From assembly GCA_933207985.1 (NCBI GenBank), contig OW240916.1, positions 133,042,834 through 133,106,833 on the forward strand: a stretch of DNA of 64,000 bases. Direction: 5' to 3'. The stretch is from Pelobates cultripes (Eukaryota; Chordata; Amphibia; Anura; Pelobatidae). Shown in pieces: positions 33,589-44,113 of the stretch. Each line of letters opens with the position of its first letter. The stretch's first letter is position 1. Position numbers and translations under genes: made by a program. Under the pieces are notes generated by a model, which did no database searches, had not been told where the DNA came from, and saw only the letters and a program-made list of their open reading frames with translations.

Positions 33589-34195
33589 TGTAACAAAACC
33601 CTGTATTTTTTGCCTGAACTTAATCTACAGTGCTGCTGGAGGGGTTAAACAGAACCGAATGGCTGGTGTTCGTTTGACTATTGCTACCCTAACAAACCAC
33701 CCAAAATACCGAACATCAGACCACCCAGGGGAACAGTTAATTACTATTTTACCCCCCAGTGATTGTGGAGCCGTTCGCATGGTTCAGACGAATCCCTTTG
33801 TACTCAGAGTAGGTGGCCGCCATTTCGGGACCTTACACGTGTTCGCGGCCATCTTACGCACGAACGGCGGTGTTTGCCTGTGAACGCATGGAACTAAAAA
33901 CGGATACGCAAACAGGAGAAACACTGCTGAGACCTCCAGGAGCTCGTAAGTTCGTGCTGAAACTACCGAACGACCGGCCGTTCGGTAGTTTTGTTTAAGC
34001 ATGCATGGGGATTCAGGCGAACGGCAGGATTACTGTGGATGGCAAGGAGTTCGTGTGGTTTTTATGCACGAACGGAGACCGACCGCAAGGCCAAAACTTA
34101 TGGAACTCTTTTCGGCTGAAAACACTGTGCGGTCGGTCAAAACTTCAAAGACCCATAACTCCCGAACCCCTCAACCGAATGACTTGAAATTTGGA
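33589..34195 (+). repeat. LTR-like fragment related to the solo LTRs
   Basis: Starts TGTAACAAAACCCTG and is rich in CGAACG and CCGAAC motifs, as are the 1.17-kb LTRs. It includes an inverted repeat (CTACCGAACG...CGTTCGGTAG, about 33963-33991) and is cut at about 34195 by LINE sequence. Family membership is inferred from composition and the terminal motif. Confidence 0.4.
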
Positions 34196-34480
34196 TATGC
34201 CAAATCCTGTCACTTCCATCTAAAAAACATTGTGCGCATCCGCCCCTGCTTAACGCCAGATGTGACTAAGGTGTTGGTCCATTCCACTGTCCTTTCTTGC
34301 CTTGACTACTGTAATCCGCTTCTCAGTGGTCTTAAGTTCTCCCAACTAGCGCCGTTACAGTCCATAATGAATGCGGTGGCAAGGCTCATCTTCTTGTCCG
34401 CCCGCACCTCCCATGCCTCATCCTTCTGTCAATCCCTACACTGGCTTCCTATAAAATATAGAGCTCTGGAGGATGAATAA
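34196..34480 (+). pseudogene. L2-like LINE reverse transcriptase C-terminal fragment
   Basis: The frame 34001-34477 contains CHFHLKNIVRIRPCL, LVHSTVLSCLDYCNPLL and FCQSLHWLPIKYRA. These are landmarks of the thumb and C-terminal region of L2-type LINEs. Upstream and downstream parts are missing. Confidence 0.75.
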
Positions 34481-34899
34481 GTGGGTTGGCAATCAGATGC
34501 AAGGGGGGGAGGTGTCCAAACTAGGTGGAATTAAGGCCTTAGTGGACAAACAGGTTCTGGCTACCATGGACTCCATTGTTCCTCTTAGCACAGCTTGATC
34601 CATTTAGCAGTGTTTCAACAATCTGTATACAGAAACTACTCGTATAGCCCCAGCATATTATTTATAACAATGTAAACTTGCTGTGTTAAATCTGGATCAA
34701 GGATCCACAGGAACACTGGTTTTCCAGAACAGGCCGTCCTCTGCTACACAGAGTATTTTAATCTTTTGGGGGACAGTGTTACACCATAATAATCACAAAC
34801 AGCATATTCCTTAGAAAAGTGTTTTTTTGTTTTGTTTTGTTTTTAAGACAAAGGACCGTTTGTTGAAATCATGGGTGTTTCTGATTCACAGAGTGTCTG

Positions 34900-35243
34900 A
34901 TTCAAAGCAGTACAAATATACAAACAGTTTCAACAGTCACACCAGTTACCTTAGCAACAGCAACACGCGGCACGGTTACTAGGTCCAAACGTACACACAC
35001 GCACAGGATCCTCACACGCTCAACAATATCACGACATCGCACACACGAAATTAAATCAAAAACTATACACTTATTAATGTAACTATTATTCAAACCATAC
35101 AATTATCCACACTATTAATCCACATAAACTAACGGATCACATAACATTTCAACAATTTCGTCTCTACGGTCATTGTTTATTGTACGGTTAGTAACTATTG
35201 TACAGTTTAGACAATTATGGTTTTAAAGTTACAATATCAGTTA
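34900..35243 (-). repeat. Antisense retroviral leader, distal part
   Basis: Read on the minus strand, this resembles the ERV1 leader just before gag (shared blocks GTGTACGTTT and GGTGTGACTGTTGA at diverged spacing). It continues the leader at 36416-37376 across a solo LTR. Confidence 0.65.
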
Positions 35244-36415
35244 TGTTAAGACACCCCTTGTGTCTTTAAATGAAGCCGCCATTTAGTCGACCTTCCCCTG
35301 CTGCAGTACCAATAATCTCCGTTCGCATAACCGTAGTGCACGAACCAAACTCAGGGGAAGCGGCAATCTCCCAACCGGGATCAGTGAAAGGCTCCAACCT
35401 CCCGAACGGAACTCCACGAACAGCTGCTAGCCGCCGAACAATAATATCCACCAAGCGGCTTTCGGTTCCATCCAGCAGTCTCTAAACGCAAATAATAAAT
35501 CCCCCCAATAACGAGACAGAAGCTCTGCATTGAGGGTCAAACAGGATCTGGCTTTACTGTGGGCTACCTGCCCGTATTTATACAGGTCTCCCACTTGGTG
35601 GACACTCCCCTAGGGAACCAAATGGGAGACTTAAATGACAGACAGATATGGGGACATTCCAGACACACAGTTACAGTTTTTACCCACAATGCACTATGGT
35701 TCCCTCCCCTCTGCCCTGGAGATAATTACCAAGTAACTCAATTATCTCCAGGACAAAGCCAGTCGCCATTTTAAATATAAAATCATAAAATACATAAAAA
35801 TATATAACTTCACAAAAACCGAACATTTCCCATTCGCATCACATATCCCCAGATAGCCTGGATCTGAGTGCATATTATTAGCGAATAGCGCTCAGATCCC
35901 ACACACATAGTTCAATCGCCATGGAGTCAAAGTTCTTACAGTCCTTCGGTATACGAATGACTCCATGGGAAGGCTATCTGGGTTAAGTCCTTTCGTATGC
36001 TTCAAACCTCCCGAACGGCCGGTATTCGTATGCTTTCGTGGAGGCAGCCAGGCGTTCCGTTGTTTCAGCGGTGTTCGGCAGGAAAAGTGTCCGTTTTTAG
36101 TTCCATAGAAATAGAGCCAAACACCGCTGGGCTTTCGCGTGGTTTAAAATGGCCGCTGCCTCGTGGTCGACATACGAACGACGACCACCCTGAATTCGTT
36201 TAATTGAGAAGTGTCTGCGGTTAACCACAACGTTCTAATTGGGATCAATAGGTTAACCAGCAGCACACTTCTCTCCTGGGTGGCCGTCTGTTCGGTAGGT
36301 TTGTTCGGGAAAAAACAGTCATTCGTATGGCTGGGCTATAGGAACCAGCCAGTTACACGAACAGGGCAAAATAGACGAATCCACCAGCAATAAGCAGACA
36401 GATGGTTCTGTCACA
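35244..36415 (-). repeat. Solo LTR, copy 1 (1,172 bp, minus strand)
   Basis: On the minus strand it begins TGTGACAGAACCATCTG and ends GTGTCTTAACA. It is flanked by AGTTA at 35239-35243 and 36416-36420, a 5-bp target duplication. A TATAAATAC box (about 35576-35584) precedes GGGCAGGTAGCCC. No internal retroviral genes accompany it. It interrupts the antisense leader. Confidence 0.85.
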
Positions 36416-37376
36416 AGTTAGTACACGTGCAAGGTTAAACAGTAATTTTTTTTATTTTTCATGTAATATCAGTAGTTATGGTACAAGTCAGTGGTTATGG
36501 TACATGTCATTATGGTACCGTGCGCTATTTTACACTATACACACAATTTACACTCCCACTAGATGGCAGAGCTCAAGCTTTCTAGCATGACATACAATTT
36601 AACCAATTCACCAGTTCACCAACTACAGTATATCTAACAATATTTACAATAATCCCAACTATTCTAATTGGCCAGCACCTTGAGAACTATCAAACTATTT
36701 ACACCAGGATTCGGTTAGTCTACGCTGCCCAAGCACCACATATAGCGAACTAGTGAGAGGAATTTACAACAGGACTCATTTAGTCTGTTTACTCTATCAA
36801 TAGTCTAGTGATTGAATTTACATGCCTCCCACTTAGTCAAGATAGGTTGAGATCTAGCAGTCAGAATGTACACCAGAATCTGCTTAGTCTCCTGGTCCCC
36901 CCGACCAAGTGACCAAAATTTACACCTAGACACACACCGGTGTCCGACATGAACTATTTACACCAAGATTCAGTCTGACCCAAACCACCTGTATTAGACG
37001 GGCTGACTACAGAGCGTCTAATGTCAACATAAGCGGTGCACCTCGCTTCTTCCTTCCAGAGGGAAGGGGCAGATTCCATACAACCAAACCAATTCCAAAT
37101 ACAAACCCCTTGTGGGCCTACCACTCTAACAGTATTAATCTTACCTCTTTGTTCCTGGACCTGGCCTTCACACTCATCGACGGGGAACCCTGGTACTCAC
37201 TGCGCAGAAGCCGATGATCTCCTGGACAAAAGGCCAGTGGCGGCGAGACGAAAGGAGGTCCACGCAGAAGTTCAGGGGTGCTGCCGTGGAGAACATTGGT
37301 AAAAGTTTACCGTCTCAAATCTCTGCGCCGGCTTCCATGCGATGAGGTTCCCGGACCCAATGGACCAAAAATGTTA
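36416..37376 (-). mobile_element. Antisense ERV1-related leader with decayed primer site
   Basis: Reverse complement shows the ERV1 leader order: a degenerate primer site at 37348-37367 (TTCCCGG then AATGGACCA on the plus strand), then blocks equivalent to CACCCCTGAACTTCTGCGTGG and the spaced TGTAAAT motifs. The LTR beyond 37376 is lost after about ten bases. It is a fragment of an older relative of ERV1 in the opposite orientation. Confidence 0.7.
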
Positions 37377-37405
37377 CCGAAGGTATAATAATAGCTTTTT
37401 TACAA

Positions 37406-37459
37406 CTATGGTGTCAAGAATATATGTTTGTATTCCTGACACTATAGTGGTCCTTTAAT
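37406..37459. repeat. Short hairpin MITE, second copy of the 11796 family
   Basis: CTATGGTGTCAAGAATA and TATTCCTGACACTATAG face each other across a short loop, followed by GGTCCTTTAAT as in the other copy. Confidence 0.6.
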
Positions 37460-38229
37460 CAAATTAAAGGAACATTCTGGTCACCATAACAACTTCAACT
37501 AAATGAAAATGCTATGATGCAAGGAGGTCCCTGAGAGCTCTCTTTCCTTTAAGGGGTGAAACCACTCTCAAATGGTTTATCCCAAAAGGCTTCCTCCAGC
37601 TCCAGATTTCCAGGTCGCTCAGTGGTATTCAGCTTCTTAAACGGAGTGTCAGGAAGTGCAGATTGACGTCAGGCATGGGTGCTCTAAGCCAATCGCTAGT
37701 TCCCGATTCATAAAAATGTTTTAAGTTTTCACGAATGGGGAGCTACTGATTGGCTTAGAGTGGCAGCTGACCCTCTAGCCAATCAGTGGCGCCCCTACCC
37801 AATGGCCCTCTGTGTTTCCTGACACTTAGTAAATTAAAGTGAACACATTAACACTGATATTTTTTTTTTTTACTTGGGGAGATGAGAAGGTCCAAAGTTT
37901 CCCTGCCAGGCCCAGGTACCAAAGCCTTATGATGTGGTGTCCAGAATGAAGTGCTCCAATCTCATTTTCTTCTCCTTCATTTGAGACAGTCTTCTTTTTC
38001 TTCTGAGGCTCCTTCTGCACTGGCGGCTCTAGACTTTATGAGGCCTTAGGTGAAACTCAAACATGTGGCCACACTAACAAAAAAGTGAAAAAAATAGAGT
38101 TGCAATACATGCACACTGTCACATATACACATTGATGCACAGTTTACCTGTGTATGTGCCTGAGAGTGTTTCTGACAGTGTGTGTGTGTGTGTCTCTGTT
38201 AGCATGTTTGCATTTTTGTCTGGTACCCT
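37460..38229. other. Repeat-derived non-coding stretch
   Basis: Includes AAAGGAACATTCTGGTCACC near 37466 (like the MITE at 62456) and a hAT-type start CACTGGCGGCTCTAGAC near 38018. No gene seen. Confidence 0.4.
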
Positions 38230-38487
38230 ATGTGTATGGGGTAGCTGCTTGAAGAGGGGGGTGATGGTGAGTGGGAGAGGCGGGTGATGGTGAGAGGGGG
38301 TGATGGTGGGGGGGAGTGATGGTGAAGGGGCGTAATGCTGAGGTAGAGGGTGATGGTGACGGAGGGGGCAATGCTGCTGAGGGAGGAGGTGATGGGGGTA
38401 ATGCTGTGGGTGGTGAGGGGTGTGATGCTGAGGGAGGGAGTGATGGTGAAGGGGGGTTATGCTGAGGGAGGGAGTGATGTTGAGGGG
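38230..38487 (+). repeat. GGTGATGCTGAGGG minisatellite, left part
   Basis: Irregular G-rich units built from GGTGATGGTGAGGGGG and AATGCTGAGGG. The proline/serine/histidine frames on the minus strand are by-products. Confidence 0.85.
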
Positions 38488-38492
38488 GTAAT

Positions 38493-39669
38493 TGTGACAG
38501 AACCATCTGTCTGCTTGTATTTTAGTTGCATTCGTCTGTTTGTCTCCCGTTCGTATGAATGGCTGGCTTCTATAGCCCAGCCATTCGAATGACTCTTTTT
38601 CCCGAACAAACCTGCCGAACGGACAGCCACCCAGGAGAGAAGTGTGCTGCTGGTTAACCTATTGATCCCAATTAGAACGTTGTGGTTAACCGCAGACACC
38701 TCTCAATGAAACCGAATTCAGGGTGGTCGTCGTTCGTATGTCGTCCACGAGGCAGCGGCCATTTTAAACCAAGCGAAAGCCCAGCGGTGTTTGGCTCTAT
38801 TTCTATGGAACTAAAAACTGACACTTTTTCTGACGAACACCGCTGAAACAACGGAACGCCTGGCTGCCTCCACGAAAGCATACGAACAGCGGCCGTTCAG
38901 GAGATTTGGAGCATACGAAAAGACTTAACCCAGATGATAGCCTTCCCATGGAGTCATTCGTATACCGAAAGACTGTAAGAACTTTGACTCCATGGCGATT
39001 GAACTATGTGTTTGGGATCTGAGCGCTATTCGCTAATAATATGCACTCAGATCCAGGCTATCTGGGGATATGTGATACGAATGGGAAATGTTCGGTTTTT
39101 GTGAAGTTATATATTTTTATGTCTTTTATGATTTTATATTTAAGATGGTGACTGGCTTTGTCCTGGAGTTAATTGAGTTACTTGGTAATTAACTCCAGGG
39201 CAGAGGGGAGGGAATCATAATGCACTGTGGGTAAAAACTGTGACTGTGTGTCTGGAATGTCCCCATATCTGTCTGTCATTTAAGTCTCCCATTTGGTCCC
39301 CTAGGGGAGTGTCCACCAAGTGGGAGACCTGCATAAATACGGGCAGGTAGCCCACAGTAAAGCCAGATCCTGTTTGACCCTCAATGCGGAGCTTCTGTCT
39401 CGTTATTGGGGGGATTTCTTCTTCCCGTTTAGAGAATGCTGGATGGAACGGAAGCCGCTTGGTGAATATTGTTGTTCGGCGGCTAGCAGCAGTTCGTGTA
39501 TTGCCGTTCGGGAGGTTGGAGCCGTTCACGGATCTCGGTCGGGAGATTGCCGCTTCCCCTGCATTTGGTTCGTATACTACAGATTAAGCGAACGGAGTTA
39601 CTGTTACTGCAGACGGGGAAGGTCTACTAAACAGCGGTTTTGCCTAAAGACACTAGAGGTGTCTTAACA
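38493..39669 (+). repeat. Solo LTR, copy 2 (1,177 bp, plus strand)
   Basis: Starts TGTGACAGAACCATCTG, ends GTGTCTTAACA, and is flanked by GTAAT at 38488-38492 and 39670-39674. It is inserted within the G-rich minisatellite, which resumes on the other side. A CATAAATACGGGC box near 39332 is the likely TATA region. It is the same family as copy 1 in the opposite orientation. Confidence 0.9.
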
Positions 39670-40218
39670 GTAATGTTGAGGGTGGTGATGCTGAGGGAGG
39701 GGGATAATGCGGAGGAAAGGGGGTGCTGGTGAGGGGGGTGAAGCTGAGGGTGGTGAGGGGGGTGATGCTGAGGAAGGGTAATGCTGAGGGTGGGAGTGAT
39801 GGTGAAGGGGTATGTTGAGGGTGGTGATGCTTGGGATAATGCTGAGGAAGGGGTGATGGGTGAAGGGTGATGCTGAGGGGTGGTGAGGGTGATGGTGGGG
39901 GATGCTGAGGGTGATGGGGGGGTGATAGTGAGGGGGTAATGTTGAGGAAGGGAGTGATGGTGAAGGGGGGTAATGCTGAGGGAGGAAGTGATGGTGAGGG
40001 GGGGTAATGCTGAGGGTGGTGATGCTGAGGGAGTGGGGTAATGCTGAGGAAAGGGGGTAATGCTGAGTGTGGTGGGGGGGTGATGCTGAGGGTGATGAGG
40101 GGGTGATAGTGAGGGGGGTGATGCTGAGGGAAGGGGTAATGCTGAGGGTGTGAGAGGGGGTGATAGTGGGGGGGATGCCGAGGGTGATGAGGGGGGAGGG
40201 GGGGTGATAGTGAGGCAA
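39670..40218 (+). repeat. GGTGATGCTGAGGG minisatellite, right part
   Basis: Continuation of the same array after the solo LTR. More of the same unit reappears at 42320-42400 beyond another insertion. Confidence 0.85.
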
Positions 40219-40379
40219 TATGTAAGGCTATGTCTTGATATGTAATATGTAAGGCTATGTCTTGCCACCCCAGATGATTGAGTAATATATATATATATTA
40301 CTTTTTCTAATATAAAATATTGGTCCTTTCATAGTAAAACGTTTAATTATACAGTAAGCATACTCACATGCAAACACAG

Positions 40380-40700
40380 ACAACCTCACTGACATACACA
40401 AGTTCGTTGATACACAACCTCATAGACAAACAATCTCACTCATATACATCAGCTCATTGACATAAAAACACAAGCTCACTCACTAGCAGACACACACATA
40501 CATGCAAGCAAGCAAGCTCACTAGCATGCGCGCACACACACACACACACAGCTTAATGTAGTGGTTCTGGTGTCTATAGCCTGTCCCTGCAGGCTTTTCA
40601 ATGTAAACACTGACTTTTCAGAGAAAAGGCAGTGTTTACATTGCTTCAGAGTGACACCTCTAGTGACAGTCACTCAGAAGGTCACTAGAGGTGCTTCCTG
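40380..40700. repeat. CA-rich DNA and a CTCTAGTG hairpin
   Basis: CA-rich tract at about 40430-40550, then CACCTCTAGTGAC facing GTCACTAGAGGTG (40653-40692), a member of the family seen at 3955-4600. Confidence 0.6.
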
Positions 40701-40924
40701 TGTCAGTGCTGCACAGTGTACAGCACCTACATTCAGGGCCTCCACGCTCTGGAGACACTGAAGGTTCCCCATAGAGATACATTGATTCAATGCATCTCTA
40801 TGAGGAGATGCTGATTGGTGTAGTGTTTTGCAGCCAATCCTATGGCAAGCTTGAGGATCTCAGCCATAGAGGCAGGGCCAGTCGAGGGGAGACCAGCATG
40901 GCGTGGGGAAAAAAAAGTGAGTAA

Positions 40925-41905
40925 AAACACACACCATGACAGACACACACACACACCATGACAGACACACACACACACCATGACAGACACACACACACAC
41001 CATGACAGACACACGCACACCATGACAGACACACGCACACCATGACAGACACACCCACACCACGACAAACTCACACATACCACGACAGACACACGCATAC
41101 CATGACAGACAGTCCATGACTAAGACAGACACACACACACACCATGACACAGACAGACCATGCCAAACACACACACCATGACACACCGACACACACACAC
41201 CCACCATGACACACGACACACCATGACACAGACACACATATCATGACGCAGACACACATATCATGACACACACACACCATGACAGAGACAGACACATACC
41301 ATGACACACACACACCATGACACACATACCATGACACACACACCATGACAGACACACATACCATGACACACGCACACCATGACAGAGACAGACACATACC
41401 ATGACACACACACACCATGACACACCGACACACACACACCCACGATGACACACTGACACACCATGACACAGACACACATATCATGATGCAGACACACATA
41501 TCATGACGCACACACACCATGACAGAGACAGACACATACCATGACACACACACACCATGACAGAGACACACATACCATGACACACACACACACCATGACA
41601 GAGACACACATACCATGACACACACACACCATGACAGAGACAGACACAGACCATGGCACACACACACATACCATGACACACACACCATGACAGACACACA
41701 TATCATGACACACACACACCATGACAGAGACAGACACATACCATGACACACACACACACACACACACACATACCATGACACACACACCATGACAGACACA
41801 CATACTATGACACACACACATACCATGACACACACACCATGACAGACACACATATCATGACACACACACACCATGACAGACAGACAGACAGACACACAGA
41901 CACAC
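40925..41905. repeat. ACACACACCATGACAGACAC minisatellite
   Basis: Almost 1 kb of short units mixing CACACA with CCATGACA. The array leaves all minus-strand frames open, producing cysteine/valine/histidine frames of up to 378 codons that are not genes. Confidence 0.9.
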
Positions 41906-41980
41906 ACACACTGACAGCATAACACATATTGCCTGTGGGCCAGGGGGGTCATGCAGGGCAGAGAGCAGGGACGGCGGCCG

Positions 41981-42260
41981 CTGGAGGAGCTGTTCTGGCG
42001 GCCGCTGGAGGAGCAGGGATGGCGGCCACTGAAGGAGGTGTCCTGGCGGCCGCTGGAAGCTGTGCTGTCTCTGCTCCCCCGCCCTCGCGCGCTACTGAAT
42101 GAGACCGGGGCTGGAATATGACGTAATTTTCCGGCCCCGGTCTCATTCAGTAGCGCGCGAGGGCGGGGGAGCAGAGACAGCACAGCTTCCAGCGGCCGCC
42201 AGAACACCTCCTTCAGCGGCCGCCAGAACAGCTCCTCCAGCAGACCCAGGTGTCAGCCCG
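41981..42260. repeat. GC-rich palindrome with near-CRE centre, in a hAT-like element
   Basis: Arms run about 41981-42114 and 42129-42260, with one extra duplicated block (about 27 bp) in the left arm. They contain GGCGGCCGCTGGA and CCCTCGCGCGC units. The centre reads ATGACGTAAT. The plan matches the palindrome at 3186-3395. Confidence 0.75.
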
Positions 42261-42293
42261 GCCCCAGGTGCCGACGACCCACCGTGAAATTTC

Positions 42294-42325
42294 TCGGTAT
42301 CCTGGTGGGCCAGTCCGGCCCTGTA
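42294..42325. mobile_element. Right end of a hAT-like element
   Basis: The segment ends TGGGCCAGTCCGGCCCTG, reverse complement CAGGGCCGGACTGGCCCA, a common hAT-type terminus. A possible left end (CAGGGCCAGTCGAGG) lies near 40873, which would place the minisatellite and palindrome inside the element. Confidence 0.45.
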
Positions 42326-43379
42326 GTGAGGGGGGGATGCTGAGGGTGATGAGGGGGGGTGATGCTGAGGGTTGTGATAGTGAGGGGGGGGTGATGCTCA
42401 GTACATTGATGACAGTATCTTAGCTACATGTAACTAACTAACTGATACAACAAACACCTGTACTTGGATATGCCACATGGAGATTTCAGGCCTACTAAAT
42501 TTTGAACCATGTTGAAATCCCATCACAATATTTTTCTGTTTTTTGCTTAGATGTTGCACTGAGGAGAGGCCCTAATAGAACTTAAATGTTTATCTGATCT
42601 GTATTTGTACGTCTTGAAATGCGTATATTTAAAGTGATCTGACCCATATTCATGTGTTATCCCATGGAATGAATGCGTGTACTTTCTTTGTATGTTCATC
42701 ATTTATAGCGTACTCGAGCTCTGTGTCGGCTCCTCCATAGTTTACAATTTAATACTTTGCAGCCGGTATATAATTTGTTTCCATTTAGTTCACGGCACCC
42801 CATCATAACACACATTGTACACAATATCACTGTTTCTGAGCGTCTAACGATTTATTTAATTTTAGATTCATGCCGATTCCTTAGATACCATGTTTTTGCA
42901 TGTTTTAAGTAAGTTTTCACATTTGAATTGCCGACATTTAGGTGATCAGCCCCTACACAGGCGCTAATTGAATTAACAGCTTTTTTCACACAATTCTTTA
43001 TGTAACTTTATTGAACTTGCATTTGTATCACTTCCTTTTGTACCCTTTATAACATGTTTGACAACTCCAATTATATTCTTATATCATGATTTATAGTAAT
43101 GCTCAGTGATCCTTCACCTGTTATGATCTCCCGTTCCACTTCCAGTCTTCTAAGCTCAGGGTATAAAATAAGGAATACAAACACCACCCACTGCCCCCAT
43201 GGCTTCCACCACTTACCTCACCACAGTCGACTTACTGTGATTTTACCTCATAAGACAATCGCACTCTCACCTTTTAATACTCTGTTTTAATTGTATACTC
43301 TTGGGACCAGTGCCCTCACAAATGTTTATCTAAGTGTGTCATATTTACATATTTATGTAGGTTACAACTACATGTTTGT
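42326..43379. other. Non-coding stretch with repeat traces
   Basis: A short return of the G-rich minisatellite to about 42400, then AT-rich DNA. ATTTAGGTGATCAGCCCCTAC near 42948 recalls a block near 18370. No gene seen. Confidence 0.4.
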
Positions 43380-43450
43380 TCGTCCACTCACTGTAAAGCA
43401 CTGCGGAATTTGTTAGCGCTATATAAATAATAACATAATAATATTATTAG
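43380..43450 (+). repeat. LINE-type 3' tail
   Basis: GTAAAGCACTGCGGAATTTG followed by TTAGCGCTATATAAATAATA, the tail widely seen at L2-type LINE 3' ends in frogs. The coding part is not preserved. Confidence 0.5.
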
Positions 43451-43657
43451 TTATCTGCATGCTTTGTGTTCTCATTGTACAGCGCTGGGGAATAGGTTGG
43501 TGCCGCAGCGTGCGTGACTAACGTGAGCATTCAAAGTGAATTGAATATCATATTTCAAGCCAAAGTAACCAAATTTTTCCACTTTCACAATTTTAGCCTT
43601 ACTTTTGAAATTCCCGTTTGAATTCTAAGCTTAGTGAATAACCTACACTATTCAAGC

Positions 43658-44013
43658 TCATTGAGCTGGGCCCTAAATCCCTCTGTTACTGTGTCACTAT
43701 ACCCCACTCCCTCTAACATGTAACCTCACTGAGCGGGACCTCAATCCCTCTGTTACTGTCACTATACCCCACTCCTTCTAACATGTAAACTCACTGAGCA
43801 GGGCCCTCAATCCCTCTGTTACTGTCACTATACCCCACTCCCTCTAACATGTAAACTCACTGAGCAGGCCCTCAATCCCTCTGTTACTGCGTCACTATAC
43901 CCCACTCCCTCTAACATGTAAACTCACTGAGCAGGGCCCTCAATCCCTCTGTTACTGTCACTATACCCCACTCCCTCTAACATGTAAACTCACTGAGCAG
44001 GGCCCCCAAACCC
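43658..44013 (+). repeat. 66-bp tandem repeat, about 5 copies, cut by the gap
   Basis: Unit CACTGAGCAGGGCCCTCAAT, then CCCTCTGTTACTGTCACTAT, then a block ending ACATGTAAACT. The first copy is most diverged. The unit resembles a LINE 3' tail motif (inference). The array runs straight into the N run. Confidence 0.9.
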
Positions 44014-44113
44014 NNNNNNNNNNNNNNNNNNNNNNNNNNNNNNNNNNNNNNNNNNNNNNNNNNNNNNNNNNNNNNNNNNNNNNNNNNNNNNNNNNNNNNN
44101 NNNNNNNNNNNNN
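44014..44113. other. Assembly gap of 100 N
   Basis: Exactly 100 N, a conventional placeholder, lying between two different tandem arrays. The true distance and array lengths are unknown. Confidence 1.

Noticed and set aside
33659..34187. Short frames in CGAACG-rich DNA
   Set aside because: They lie in an LTR-like fragment and have no recognisable domain.
39627..40268. 213-codon minus-strand frame rich in Pro, Ser and His
   Set aside because: By-product of the GGTGATGCTGAGGG array; several overlapping frames show the same composition.
40925..41905. CRISPR-like array
   Set aside because: Units are contiguous short repeats with no unique spacers, in a vertebrate genome.
41071..42207. 378-codon minus-strand frame rich in Cys, Val, His and Met
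   Set aside because: It is the translation of a CA-rich minisatellite whose units lack stops in this direction; overlapping frames look alike and the unit, not a protein, is what repeats.
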